This document shows positions 6,932 through 14,188 of a stretch of DNA of 47,315 nucleotides, piece after piece. Numbering within the stretch: position 1 is the stretch's first letter; each line of letters starts with the position of its first letter. Origin of the DNA: a virus; the IMG/VR virus record IMGVR_UViG_3300031885_000030, positions 1-47,315 of that record; one strand, written 5' to 3'. The position numbers were made by a program, and so were the translations under genes. The notes beneath the pieces were generated by a model, which searched no databases, was not told the origin of the DNA, and worked only from the letters and a program-made list of their open reading frames with translations.

Positions 6932-7126
6932 ATGGTAAGATGGCAAAAACAAGCTCCGGTAATCGGTAAAAGGAAAGGGTTCAAAATCAGTTTTTCTTCG
7001 ACTACAAAAGAGCAAGTAATTCAAATCGCCGAAAACTGGTTGGCGAGCAATCCGAATTCATCAAGCCGTAAGATGAGCGAACCGGATTTGCTGAAAAATG
7101 GCCAATATCGAATTTTTGTATCTTGA
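6932..7126 (+). CDS. hypothetical 64-aa basic protein
   Basis: ATG 6932 follows AAAGGAGAACG. The frame is open further upstream (from 6842) but runs through the leader hairpin and lacks a ribosome site. The protein has a basic N-terminus (VRWQKQAPVIGKRKGFKISF), then a TTKEQVIQIAENWLAS helix. First gene after the operator-controlled promoter. No family recognised. Confidence 0.6.
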   Translation: MVRWQKQAPVIGKRKGFKISFSSTTKEQVIQIAENWLASNPNSSSRKMSEPDLLKNGQYRIFVS

Positions 7127-7158
7127 CCGCGACACGGCGGGGATTTTGAGGTGAAAAA

Positions 7159-7344
7159 ATGAGTAACGGAATTTTAGAAAAATGCACAAATAAAATGAAA
7201 AAGGTTTGTTGTTTTTACGACCCAAAATGTGAACCAATTACTGAATGTGATGGGTTTTTGAGCAAATCTGATGAATGGAAACCAGAATACGATGAAGGGC
7301 AAGCAATCGGTGGTGATGCCCGTGCCGATTCAGGTCCAGTTTAA
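7159..7344 (+). CDS. hypothetical 61-aa Cys-containing protein
   Basis: ATG 7159 follows TGAGGTG. The sequence contains EKCTNKMKKVCCFYDPKCEP and ITECDGF, five cysteines in 28 residues, then an acidic tail (EWKPEYDEGQAIGGDARAD). It may bind metal or form disulfides. It belongs to the run of small early-type genes. No family recognised. Confidence 0.55.
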   Translation: MSNGILEKCTNKMKKVCCFYDPKCEPITECDGFLSKSDEWKPEYDEGQAIGGDARADSGPV

Positions 7345-7346
7345 CC

Positions 7347-7364
7347 GCCCTTGAGGGCTTTTTT
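7347..7364 (+). terminator. short hairpin followed by T6 (weak terminator-like)
   Basis: GCCC-TTGA-GGGC (7347-7358) is directly followed by six T residues. A four-to-five bp stem is weak, and the next gene's AGGAG starts right after, so partial termination or mRNA processing is as likely as true termination. Confidence 0.4.
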
Positions 7365-7376
7365 AGGAGAAGAAAA

Positions 7377-7583
7377 ATGCAGACAAAAACAATGACTTTG
7401 GGTTATCTGGCAGCAATGACGCGAGAGCATTTTGATAAATTACGCACCGCCTCTATCGTTGGCGAAATAAACGCCAAGCAATTCATCAACAACGCCGTGC
7501 ATCTTACAAAAAATAATCCCTTGCACGGCAAAGCTGATTTGTTTGATATTGTGCAAGATGAACAAAAACAAAAAGTTACTTAA
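7377..7583 (+). CDS. hypothetical 68-aa protein
   Basis: ATG 7377 follows TTAGGAGAAG. The sequence is soluble and helical (LGYLAAMTREHFDKLRTASI, then EINAKQFINNAVHLTK). It is placed between two hairpins in the micro-gene run. No domain recognised. Confidence 0.58.
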   Translation: MQTKTMTLGYLAAMTREHFDKLRTASIVGEINAKQFINNAVHLTKNNPLHGKADLFDIVQDEQKQKVT

Positions 7584-7585
7584 TC

Positions 7586-7597
7586 GCCCTTCGGGGC
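7586..7597 (+). promoter_or_regulatory. UUCG-capped hairpin before the 7615 gene
   Basis: GCCC-TTCG-GGGC makes a very stable UUCG tetraloop hairpin just upstream of GAAAGGAG. It matches the pattern of one GC hairpin between stop codon and ribosome site seen at each junction from 7.3 to 8.0 kb. Confidence 0.5.
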
Positions 7598-7614
7598 TGA
7601 AAGGAGAATGAAAA

Positions 7615-7851
7615 ATGACAACGCGCGGAAATACGATATTAACAGACAAACAACGTCAAAACAGAAGAACATTGGCGGAAACCTGTCAAGAGTTTCGCAA
7701 TCGCATAAATGAACTTGCGACAAAATACAATAAACTGGCGACTACAATTTATGACTGGTGGTTAGATTATTCCGAAGACTGCAAAATTTATGACCAGTCG
7801 CCAGTGCTTTCGGAATTTGAAAATTGGTATGCAGAAAAATTGTCAACTTAA
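7615..7851 (+). CDS. hypothetical 78-aa helical protein
   Basis: ATG 7615 follows AAAGGAG. Charged helices dominate (TDKQRQNRRTLAETCQEFRN, RINELATKYNKLATTIYDWW) with an acidic end (SEFENWYAEKL). No recognised family. It is a member of the hairpin-separated run. Confidence 0.58.
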   Translation: MTTRGNTILTDKQRQNRRTLAETCQEFRNRINELATKYNKLATTIYDWWLDYSEDCKIYDQSPVLSEFENWYAEKLST

Positions 7852-7860
7852 CGGCCTTAA

Positions 7861-7893
7861 CCCCGCGTAACCGAAACTTTATGATGAAAGGGG
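7861..7893 (+). promoter_or_regulatory. possible Shine-Dalgarno-sequestering hairpin
   Basis: CCCC (7861-7864) can pair with GGGG (7890-7893) in the AAAGGGG ribosome site of the 7899 gene. The left part, TTAACCCCGCGTAACCGAAAC, recurs after that gene as TTAGCCCTGCGTAACTGAAAC (8036-8056), so this is a repeated intergenic element. Translational control is inferred. Confidence 0.4.
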
Positions 7894-7898
7894 ATAAA

Positions 7899-8039
7899 AT
7901 GAGTATGGCGGATATATTAAAAGAGGTGCAAGAGTATTTCGATAATCAGCCAATGCTAACACCCGATGAAGAATCACTGCTTGAGCGTATCAATGTAGCT
8001 CTCGATAAATATCCCACAAAGGGATATGGAAAAGATTAG
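7899..8039 (+). CDS. hypothetical 46-aa protein
   Basis: ATG 7899 lies behind AAAGGGGAT. The product is acidic and helical (MADILKEVQEYFDNQPMLTP, then DEESLLERINVALDKYP). The frame is open upstream but without a ribosome site. Its stop (TAG) overlaps the left arm of the following hairpin. No family recognised. Confidence 0.5.
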   Translation: MSMADILKEVQEYFDNQPMLTPDEESLLERINVALDKYPTKGYGKD

Positions 8040-8090
8040 CCCTGCGTAACTGAAACGCAGACGCCCTGGCTAACATAGCAGGGCTTTCTT
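8038..8090 (+). terminator. compound hairpin with T-rich tail, terminator-like
   Basis: The outer stem is AGCCCTGC (8038-8045) with GCAGGGCT (8078-8085), followed by TTTCTT. An alternative local hairpin is CTGCGT-AACTGAA-ACGCAG (8042-8060). It ends the micro-gene run at 6.9-8.0 kb. The two folds exclude each other, so a switch is conceivable. Confidence 0.55.
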
Positions 8091-8131
8091 ATGCGCAAAA
8101 ATTAAATGATACTGAATTTCCGTGATAATCC

Positions 8132-8161
8132 TTGACAATACCCTGTATTTAAGTCGATTAT
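8132..8161 (+). promoter_or_regulatory. candidate sigma70 promoter upstream of the 8171 gene
   Basis: TTGACA at 8132-8137 is followed after 18 bp by GATTAT (8156-8161). The position, right after the terminator-like hairpin and just before a new small gene, supports it. The -10 box is imperfect. Confidence 0.35.
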
Positions 8162-8170
8162 GGATAATTG

Positions 8171-8311
8171 ATGAACCAAAGAGATTTAGTGGTCGTATCA
8201 GTTGGGATGGTTCTGCCGGTCACAATAACCGGCTTGCTCTTTGTTGGATACGGATTTTTGATTTTAGCGGAGCTAATCTTAAAATGGCGGGAATCGCCGA
8301 AGTGTTATTAA
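8171..8311 (+). CDS. 46-aa single-pass membrane protein
   Basis: ATG 8171 to TAA 8309-8311. The sequence begins MNQRDLVVVSVGMVLPVTIT, then GLLFVGYGFLILAELIL, a long hydrophobic stretch of about 30 residues, and ends KWRESPKCY. It should insert in the inner membrane. The ribosome site is weak. Small phage membrane proteins may be holin-like or act in exclusion; nothing here decides. Confidence 0.5.
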   Translation: MNQRDLVVVSVGMVLPVTITGLLFVGYGFLILAELILKWRESPKCY

Positions 8312-8475
8312 GCGAACGCATAACCAAAAGAGTTACAAGGTTTATCACTTGTACAAATCTTCCCACCTGTATTTGTCCTCGATGTAAAAAACGAAAAGGG
8401 AATCCCGCGTCTGAAGGTTGTCGAAACATTTGCGCAAAATCGGTTATAATGAGAGAGGGGCAGAGTTATCAATAA
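8284..8475 (+). CDS. possible 63-aa Cys-rich protein
   Basis: ATG 8284 opens a frame that overlaps the membrane protein by 28 nt. It contains FITCTNLPTCICPRCKKRK and GCRNICAKS, seven cysteines, in a basic context. This looks like a zinc-binding segment, but the start has no clear ribosome site. Low confidence. Confidence 0.35.
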   Translation: MAGIAEVLLSERITKRVTRFITCTNLPTCICPRCKKRKGNPASEGCRNICAKSVIMREGQSYQ

Positions 8476-8513
8476 GAAATATATGCCGCGAGACAATAAA
8501 GAAAAGAAAGAAT

Positions 8514-8548
8514 GGCCCGCCGCGCCGATGTTTGACCTCCGGTGGGCC
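8514..8548 (+). repeat. 9-bp inverted repeat
   Basis: GGCCCGCCG (8514-8522) can pair with CGGTGGGCC (8540-8548), with one G-U pair and a 17-nt loop. No T-run follows. It lies in the poorly coding 8476-8579 stretch, where I see no convincing gene, although a 25-codon frame (8483-8560) crosses it. Confidence 0.4.
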
Positions 8549-8579
8549 TTGCGGCCTTAAATGTGGTAATAGGGTTGGC

Positions 8580-8741
8580 GTGATTGAGGTAATTAGAAAA
8601 TTCTTGCGGTGGTTTTTTGTGGATGCTGGAAACAATTATCCGCCAACGTGGGCTTTTGAGCATTTTTATACTCGGAAGCAGTTATATCCCAACTCTAAGG
8701 ACTTTTTCAATCCTGATGAGGTTATGAAAGCAAAAACTTAA
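8580..8741 (+). CDS. hypothetical 53-aa protein upstream of the packaging genes
   Basis: The frame ends at 8741. GTG 8580 is the most likely start; a longer version from TTG 8418 is possible but crosses the inverted repeat. The C-terminal part looks genuinely coding (WRFFVDAG-like start, then NNYPPTWAFEHFYTRKQLYP and NSKDFFNPDEV). No family recognised. Confidence 0.4.
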   Translation: MIEVIRKFLRWFFVDAGNNYPPTWAFEHFYTRKQLYPNSKDFFNPDEVMKAKT

Positions 8742-8745
8742 CAAA

Positions 8746-9051
8746 ATGCCAACTCACGGTAATCCAAACTGGAAACAAGGCGTATCAGGTAATCCATCGG
8801 GTAGACCTTCTGCCGAACGTGCAGCTTTAAGAAAGGCAATGGAGAAGGCCGCAAAGGTCAATGGTGATAAATCATTTTTGCAACATTTTGTGGAAAGGGC
8901 TTATTTGAGTGATGTTGTGGCTGTTGCTTTAGCCCGGAAGATTCTGCCTGATATGACTGAAACGGATTTCGGTGCCGAGACGATTCAGAGCTTCATTGAT
9001 ATAATCAAACGAGCTGGCAATGCTAAAAGGGGGGCAGATGTTCAAGGATAA
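8746..9051 (+). CDS. DUF5681-like protein, putative small packaging/terminase-associated protein
   Basis: The 101-aa protein opens with GNPNWKQGVSGNPSGRPSAE, the WKxGxSGNPxGRP signature of DUF5681 phage proteins. Helical segments follow (ALRKAMEKAAKV, FLQHFVERAYL, VALARKILPDM). It lies just before the terminase large subunit gene, so a DNA-recognition role in packaging is a reasonable inference. The domain's function is not settled. Confidence 0.65.
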   Translation: MPTHGNPNWKQGVSGNPSGRPSAERAALRKAMEKAAKVNGDKSFLQHFVERAYLSDVVAVALARKILPDMTETDFGAETIQSFIDIIKRAGNAKRGADVQG

Positions 9052-9358
9052 GGCAAAAACTGATTATCAGCGTGAATATATGCGAAAACGGCGTTTAGCC
9101 CGAAAATCAGCTTCTCAGGATGCCCCACAATTAATGAACCCGGTTAGACCCGATGAGTTAGACCCTTCCCATCAACCAGTTTTAGTTAGACCTAATAATC
9201 TGGGGTTTACAACACCCTTTACGTCTGACGGTAATCCATCACCTCCAACCAAGCCAGATATGCTACCCATTAGAACATTAAGTCCTCATCGTTCAATGTC
9301 TATCCCTGGTATTGTCGCCGATGGTGTTGTCCCTTTTTGCCGATTGAGTCAAAGATGA
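9038..9358 (+). CDS. 106-aa protein between the DUF5681-like protein and terminase
   Basis: ATG 9038 follows AAAGGGGGGC. It begins with a basic helix, KTDYQREYMRKRRLARKS, which recurs in phage proteins near terminase genes, then a Pro-rich, probably disordered tail (VRPDELDPSHQPVLVRP, SDGNPSPPTKPDMLP). The basic helix may bind DNA. Its stop overlaps the terminase start (ATGA at 9355). Confidence 0.55.
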   Translation: MFKDKAKTDYQREYMRKRRLARKSASQDAPQLMNPVRPDELDPSHQPVLVRPNNLGFTTPFTSDGNPSPPTKPDMLPIRTLSPHRSMSIPGIVADGVVPFCRLSQR

Positions 9359-10863
9359 TTGCAGTTGAAGAACAAACAACAGAAGAACTAATAACCGACG
9401 ATGACTGTTTGGCGACGCAGTTATATTACCGCCAAAATCCCATTGAGTACCAAGTCAGGTGTCTCGACGTCGAGCCAGAGAACATCTGGTCAAAGATGGT
9501 CGAGATGGCGGAATCAGTGAGGGACAATCAAAAGACGTGCGTAGAAGCCGGCCACAGTGTTTCAAAGGACTACGAAGCAGCGAGGATAGCTTTGTGGTTT
9601 TTGGCTTGTTACGGTCCGCGATGCACGGTTGTAGTTTCCGGTCCAGGTCAGAATCAGGTCGAGAACGTATTCTTCAGAGAGGTCAGGGACTCTTACAATA
9701 ATGCCAAAAAGCCATTCGGGGGCAAGTTGACTACCTGCAAGCTCGACATCGACGATAAATGGTTTATGATTGGCTTCACGGCTTCCGAGGACCCCGGCAC
9801 CGACGAGAACACAAGAACACAGGGCTTTCACAACGAATACGTCCTTATAATCTTAACCGAGGCCGCTGGTGTGCCGCTAAGCGTAAGGAAAGCGGTTGAC
9901 GGTCTGATTATAACCAACAAGCATAGATTACTGACTTACGGCAATCCGTCAAAGGCGCAAGGCCACTTCGCGGAAGATTCCGAAGACCCGTCGTTTCATC
10001 ACATAACAATCAGCGTCAAGGACACGCCGAATTTCAAAGAAGGCCGAGAGGTTATCCCCGGCGTGTCAGGTCGGGAATACGAAGAGTCTGTGCGTCTTAA
10101 ATACGGCGAGGACTCGAACGAATATGCGATAAAAGTTTTAGGCAGGAAACCGGCTTTCACGGTGGGAACATATCTCGGCTTGGGATTAGCCAAAGCCGAA
10201 ACGGACAAGCGAATAGGCACAATCGATTACGAGCCGACGTTTCCAGTTTATACTTTCTCAGATATAGGCGATATGTACTCTGCGTGGGGATTCGTTCAAT
10301 TTATTCATCAGCAGGTTCGGTGCATTGACTTTTATTATGATGAGAAGGGCATCGGCTTCCCCGGTTACGCTTTGATGCTTCAGGAGCGGAAGTATAAATA
10401 CGGCGGCCATTTCAGCTTGCCTGACATATTCCCGAAGGGTTCAAATCAGAAAACAGGTGCTTCGGGTCAATACTCGATTGATGTGGCCCATTCAGTCGGT
10501 ATTGATTTTCAGCGAATAGACATACCGAATAGGGATGATTGTATTAAAGCCTCTCAGGATTTACTTAATGTCTGCTGGTTTTCAAAAAAAGCGAGTGAGT
10601 GGGTAGATGGATTAAAGGACTGGCGCAAGCGCAAGAACGAACAGTTATCAACTACCGACAAGCCGGAATACTTCGACGAGGCGATGAAGACGTGGGGCAG
10701 GCACGTCGGCGATATGTTTTGCGGGTTGGCGATTGCTTATCGATATACGAGTATCGGCGGCAGAGTCATAGGTTCATTAAGCGATACCATACCCATAACG
10801 AGACACAAATCCGCTTATACAAATAACGTACTCGACAGAGGTTTTAGAAAGAGAGTTGGATAA
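9355..10863 (+). CDS. terL: terminase large subunit (DNA-packaging ATPase/nuclease)
   Basis: This 502-aa packaging motor starts at ATG 9355 (ATGA overlap). The ATPase half has a degenerate Walker A-type segment, VEAGHSVSKDYEAAR (about 63-77), and a Walker B-like VLIILTEAAGV (about 163), followed by a TYGNPS coupling motif. The expected DE of Walker B reads TE here. The nuclease half (about 295 on) has FSDIGDMYSAWGFVQF and IDFYYDEKGIGFPGYALML, the D-x-G-x-D RuvC/RNase H-like pattern of phage terminases. It translocates DNA into the prohead through the portal and cuts concatemers. Confidence 0.9.
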   Translation: MIAVEEQTTEELITDDDCLATQLYYRQNPIEYQVRCLDVEPENIWSKMVEMAESVRDNQKTCVEAGHSVSKDYEAARIALWFLACYGPRCTVVVSGPGQNQVENVFFREVRDSYNNAKKPFGGKLTTCKLDIDDKWFMIGFTASEDPGTDENTRTQGFHNEYVLIILTEAAGVPLSVRKAVDGLIITNKHRLLTYGNPSKAQGHFAEDSEDPSFHHITISVKDTPNFKEGREVIPGVSGREYEESVRLKYGEDSNEYAIKVLGRKPAFTVGTYLGLGLAKAETDKRIGTIDYEPTFPVYTFSDIGDMYSAWGFVQFIHQQVRCIDFYYDEKGIGFPGYALMLQERKYKYGGHFSLPDIFPKGSNQKTGASGQYSIDVAHSVGIDFQRIDIPNRDDCIKASQDLLNVCWFSKKASEWVDGLKDWRKRKNEQLSTTDKPEYFDEAMKTWGRHVGDMFCGLAIAYRYTSIGGRVIGSLSDTIPITRHKSAYTNNVLDRGFRKRVG

Positions 10864-11118
10864 ATGGCACCTGCACTAATTCCGTTGTTGCTTATTGGCG
10901 GCGGTATCGCCGGAGGGATGTTAATTTCAGGGGCGATGAACAGGCAAGCGAGTATGCCTTCTATTTCCGCCGGTCAACCCACCGTAACTGCTGGGCCTCC
11001 AGATAATCAGTTATTGACTGAGCAGGAGAAAACTAACAAGCGTATGGCGGCTTCTTTATTGACAAAGGACTGGTCGCAGAGTCCGAAATTATCCAAATCA
11101 GGGTTGTTAGGATTATGA
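10864..11118 (+). CDS. small structural-type protein with hydrophobic N-terminus
   Basis: The 84-aa protein starts directly after the terminase stop. MAPALIPLLLIGGGIAGGML is a hydrophobic Gly-rich segment. The tail (LTEQEKTNKRMAASLLTKDW, then SKSGLLGL) resembles small proteins found between terminase and portal in podoviruses. Its first residues resemble those of the gp14-like protein at 22333 (MAPALIG). It is possibly a minor virion or membrane-interacting protein. Confidence 0.55.
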   Translation: MAPALIPLLLIGGGIAGGMLISGAMNRQASMPSISAGQPTVTAGPPDNQLLTEQEKTNKRMAASLLTKDWSQSPKLSKSGLLGL

Positions 11119-11231
11119 CTATTCCCAGAATAATTGAAGATATTATTATCGTCATTATCGCTCCTATCGCTTTTGTTTATGGGACGTTAAGAGCTATCAG
11201 GGATTTAATGAGAATGAGATTAGGATTATAA
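11115..11231 (+). CDS. 38-aa hydrophobic micro-protein
   Basis: ATG 11115 overlaps the upstream TGA (ATGA). The product is MTIPRIIEDIIIVIIAPIAF, then VYGTLRAIRDLMRMRLGL: one hydrophobic helix and a basic amphipathic end. It is probably membrane-associated. The coupling to its neighbour supports it. Function unknown. Confidence 0.5.
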   Translation: MTIPRIIEDIIIVIIAPIAFVYGTLRAIRDLMRMRLGL

Positions 11232-11233
11232 AT

Positions 11234-11368
11234 ATGAGAATTAAATTGACTGCCAAAAATAGGAAATTATCAAAGATTCCTGCAATCAAGAAATGGTTAC
11301 GGGAATGTGAAATTAAGATACAAAGACTATATGCTTCCTTTTTTATTGCCCGTAAAGGAATAATATGA
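11234..11368 (+). CDS. 44-aa basic micro-protein before the portal gene
   Basis: ATG 11234 to TGA 11366-11368, overlapping the portal start. It is strongly basic (MRIKLTAKNRKLSKIPAIKK, then WLRECEIKIQRLYASFFIAR). The compact packing of three tiny coupled genes between terminase and portal is the main support. Function unknown. Confidence 0.45.
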   Translation: MRIKLTAKNRKLSKIPAIKKWLRECEIKIQRLYASFFIARKGII

Positions 11369-13137
11369 TTTTGTGGTCTGATAAAAATATCTACGATAGG
11401 ATGATTGACAGGTTTACGCAGCGCAAGCAGGTTTACGACCGATTCAAACCCGATAGAGACGCGATGGCCGAGTATTTCAGGTTAGACCTCGATATTGAGG
11501 TTGACGAACGGACCAATCAGTTAATACTTGGCCGCGAGATTTACGAAGGGACTGGACCGTGGGCGGCTCGGGTTATGGCTACCGGCTTTCAGGGCAAGTT
11601 AATGTCCAAGTCGATTGACTGGATAATGTATGAGATGGGTCAGCAGGAACTTCAGGGTATTGACGAATTGGATATTTGGTGTCAGAAGATTAAAGAGTAT
11701 ATGGCGACTTCGTATCAGCAGGGAAACTTTTACGATGTCCAGCCGAATTTCACTTTAGACGGCATTACTATCGGCTCGCCCGTGATGTTCTGCGAAGAGG
11801 ACATTTCGACCAGTCGGATTATGTGGATACCAGAACATTATAATCAGTGTTATGTTTTCTATGACAAATACAATCAGCCGGAAGGGATTATAGTCAAAGA
11901 CGAGACGTGGACTGCCAAGAAGATTGACGATGAATTTTGCGAGGGCAACAGTCAGGAACAAAGACAACAGGACAGGAACACGAAGTTAAGTGTTGGACTG
12001 GCGAAGCAACTGGAGAACGGTAATTTCTATGAGAAATACACAGTTTACAGGGCGGTATTCAAGGCGACTGACCTGTTGTGGGACAACCCTGATTTCAAGA
12101 AGCCCATCGGTAATCCCAGGTGGATTAGCATTTACTTCGAGGAAGGTTGCAAACAAGACAGGAAGAATGAACCACTAAGGACAGACCCGTATTATAATAA
12201 ACCGTTTGTGGTGTGGGATTACAACAAGAAGCCCTGGCACGCATCGTCCTCGACCCCCGCTTTTGAGGCGTATCACGACGTTAAGAGTCAACAGCAAGTA
12301 CATAAGAATTTTCTGGAGAACATCCAAAATAAAACAAGGGGAGCGGTTGTTCATCTTAATACAATGACCAATCGTCTTGATTTAGGTCCGGAAGGACTAA
12401 TGGCTGTTGACGTTGCGGAATATGACAGACCGCCCAAGCGCATCGAAACTTTGGGCGATATTCTTCTCGATGAAAAGTTATCGGCTATGCTTGGAGAAGC
12501 GGTCAAGCGTCATTTTCATCACGACCAGCTTTTGACGTTTATGAAGCGGTTACAAGACGGCCGCGCGCCGTTGAATAACCTTGAAACTATGAAGTTGGAT
12601 GCCGAAAGCGCGTCGTTTTTAAGCCCGTTTATAGAAAGTCACAGCAGGTATCTGGCCGACTGCGATGAAGTCGCTATGGGTTTTGAGATAATGTCAGGTC
12701 GCGGGCCGTTTGCCCCCGATGTGATGGCGAATATCACTGACGTTATAATGTCGAACATAACCAGACCGTTAGACAAGATAACCGTCAGGCCGGTCTTTAT
12801 CGGGCCGTTGCACAAGATGCAGAAAATTTCGCAACAGATAGAGCCGATAAGGACTGGCGTTGCAATAGTAGCTGAAATGGCGGCGGAGTTGGGCGACCCC
12901 GATATGGCTTCGCTTATGATTAAGCAATACAAGACGGCGGACAAAGCACTTGAAGCCGTCAATTTCCCGCAGGACTGCGTTAATACCGAGGAGGATTACA
13001 ATCAGGCGAAGGCGGCGTTGACTCAGCAGAGGATGGAGGCCGAACAGGCGAAGATGGCGATAGAGACGATGAAGGCCAGCAAGAACATACAGGGGCCGGT
13101 GGATAAGGATAGCATTATGGCGGGAATGGCAAAATGA
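11365..13137 (+). CDS. portal protein (podovirus head-tail connector)
   Basis: This 590-aa protein is of the T7-type head-to-tail connector family by size, position and pattern: an N-terminal helical part (IYDRMIDRFTQRKQVYDRFK, then PDRDAMAEYFRLD), MATGFQGKLM, KEYMATSYQQGNFYDV, and a Gln/Ala-rich helical C-terminus (ALTQQRMEAEQAKMAIETMK). Twelve copies would form the ring at one capsid vertex through which DNA enters and leaves. It follows terminase and precedes scaffold and capsid genes in the usual order. Confidence 0.85.
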   Translation: MILWSDKNIYDRMIDRFTQRKQVYDRFKPDRDAMAEYFRLDLDIEVDERTNQLILGREIYEGTGPWAARVMATGFQGKLMSKSIDWIMYEMGQQELQGIDELDIWCQKIKEYMATSYQQGNFYDVQPNFTLDGITIGSPVMFCEEDISTSRIMWIPEHYNQCYVFYDKYNQPEGIIVKDETWTAKKIDDEFCEGNSQEQRQQDRNTKLSVGLAKQLENGNFYEKYTVYRAVFKATDLLWDNPDFKKPIGNPRWISIYFEEGCKQDRKNEPLRTDPYYNKPFVVWDYNKKPWHASSSTPAFEAYHDVKSQQQVHKNFLENIQNKTRGAVVHLNTMTNRLDLGPEGLMAVDVAEYDRPPKRIETLGDILLDEKLSAMLGEAVKRHFHHDQLLTFMKRLQDGRAPLNNLETMKLDAESASFLSPFIESHSRYLADCDEVAMGFEIMSGRGPFAPDVMANITDVIMSNITRPLDKITVRPVFIGPLHKMQKISQQIEPIRTGVAIVAEMAAELGDPDMASLMIKQYKTADKALEAVNFPQDCVNTEEDYNQAKAALTQQRMEAEQAKMAIETMKASKNIQGPVDKDSIMAGMAK

Positions 13138-13361
13138 TATTAACTATTACAATGTCGAAAGATTTGTTGTACTTGACCAAGAATCCCCATAAAACAAAAA
13201 AAGAGATAATCCGAAAGATATTAACTGATTGGCCCATACATTTAAGATTTGAAATTAAAGATGGTTTGCATCAATGGCGTTGTGTGGATGAGTTTGCCTT
13301 TGCCGGAGAAGGAACAAAAGAAATTAACGCCGATGAATTGATTTTGGAATATAAGGGATAA
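13134..13361 (+). CDS. hypothetical 75-aa protein
   Basis: ATG 13134 overlaps the portal stop (ATGA); ATG 13152 (MSKDLLYLT) is an alternative. It contains KKEIIRKILTDWPIHLRFEI, then KDGLHQWRCVDEFAFAGEG. No recognised domain. It lies in the head-gene cluster. Confidence 0.5.
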   Translation: MILTITMSKDLLYLTKNPHKTKKEIIRKILTDWPIHLRFEIKDGLHQWRCVDEFAFAGEGTKEINADELILEYKG

Positions 13362-13364
13362 TTT

Positions 13365-13508
13365 ATGCCTAAAGCACTTGAAAGAAAGTTGAAACGTCAA
13401 GCCCGCAGGAAATTCGGTTCAACCACTTCAAAGAGGGCGAGAAAATATATTTACGGGACTATGAGGAAAACCGGCTGGAGGCCAAAAAGAGGACACAAAC
13501 GAAGATGA
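13365..13508 (+). CDS. 47-aa highly basic conserved phage protein
   Basis: The product is MPKALERKLKRQARRKFGST, then RARKYIYGTMRKTGWRPKRG. The 'MPK.LERKLK...YxYGTxRKTGWxP' pattern is common in small phage proteins near head genes. With about 20 Arg/Lys in 47 residues it likely contacts nucleic acid. Its stop overlaps the next start. Function not known. Confidence 0.65.
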   Translation: MPKALERKLKRQARRKFGSTTSKRARKYIYGTMRKTGWRPKRGHKRR

Positions 13509-13777
13509 CCGAATCGTCCAGAAAAGAACTTGTTAATGCGTATATGGGCGCGGGCAAACCGTTTTTGGCCCTGAAATTAGCAAGAGTATTTTGTCCGATA
13601 ACTAATGAACAGGACAGGGTTTTGCACAACGATATGGTGAATGAAGTATCGAATATGTTAGGCGCCCAAGTGCCTTTATTCTTAACGGCAGTAGCAGAAC
13701 AGGTTTTTAATTTAAGTGTGAGGGACCAGACAGATGGGACAACCGAGAAAAAAGATGGGACGAACGAGAAAAAGTAA
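13505..13777 (+). CDS. hypothetical 90-aa head-cluster protein
   Basis: ATG 13505 overlaps the previous TGA. A helical core (ELVNAYMGAGKPFLALKLAR, then EVSNMLGAQVPLFLTAVAEQ) is followed by a hydrophilic KKDGTNEKK tail. It overlaps the next gene by 44 nt. No family recognised. Confidence 0.5.
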   Translation: MTESSRKELVNAYMGAGKPFLALKLARVFCPITNEQDRVLHNDMVNEVSNMLGAQVPLFLTAVAEQVFNLSVRDQTDGTTEKKDGTNEKK

Positions 13778-14174
13778 ACCACAAAAAGCCGGTGGTATAG
13801 AGTCGCCAGAAGTAAACAAAAAAGATAATAGCGTTGCTTTCCCCGGCCTTCCTGTTGATGAAACGGGTATGTGTTCACACGATAAAATGGTTGATGCAAA
13901 ATATCCTAATACGATGTCCACTGTAAATGAACCTCTCGGAGATATTCCTGTTTTGCCGGCCCAGAAAAAAGAAGTATCGACAATAGATTTCGTCTCTATT
14001 CTCAACGCTGTCCGAGCCAAGAACAGGGCTTACGAGGACGACCAGGCATTACAACGGTTTATTCGTAATAACGGACTTCATCGGAAGGTTATTATCGAGA
14101 TACTTTCGAGGCGTATAATGACACACGATAAACAGGGTTTCGTAACGGAATACAGAATAATTTATGAGAAATAG
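13734..14174 (+). CDS. hypothetical 146-aa protein
   Basis: It has a basic, probably disordered N-terminus (GQPRKKMGRTRKSKPQKAGG) and a folded C-terminal part (VSTIDFVSILNAVRAKNRAY, then LQRFIRNNGLHRKVIIEILS). Both ATG 13734 and ATG 13755 could be used. Its place between portal and scaffold suggests a minor head protein. Function not recognised. Confidence 0.5.
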   Translation: MGQPRKKMGRTRKSKPQKAGGIESPEVNKKDNSVAFPGLPVDETGMCSHDKMVDAKYPNTMSTVNEPLGDIPVLPAQKKEVSTIDFVSILNAVRAKNRAYEDDQALQRFIRNNGLHRKVIIEILSRRIMTHDKQGFVTEYRIIYEK

Positions 14175-14188
14175 GAAAGGATAAGGAA

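Noticed and set aside
8445-8450. TATAAT promoter
   Set aside because: No -35 element at 16-18 bp; it lies in the Cys-rich frame.
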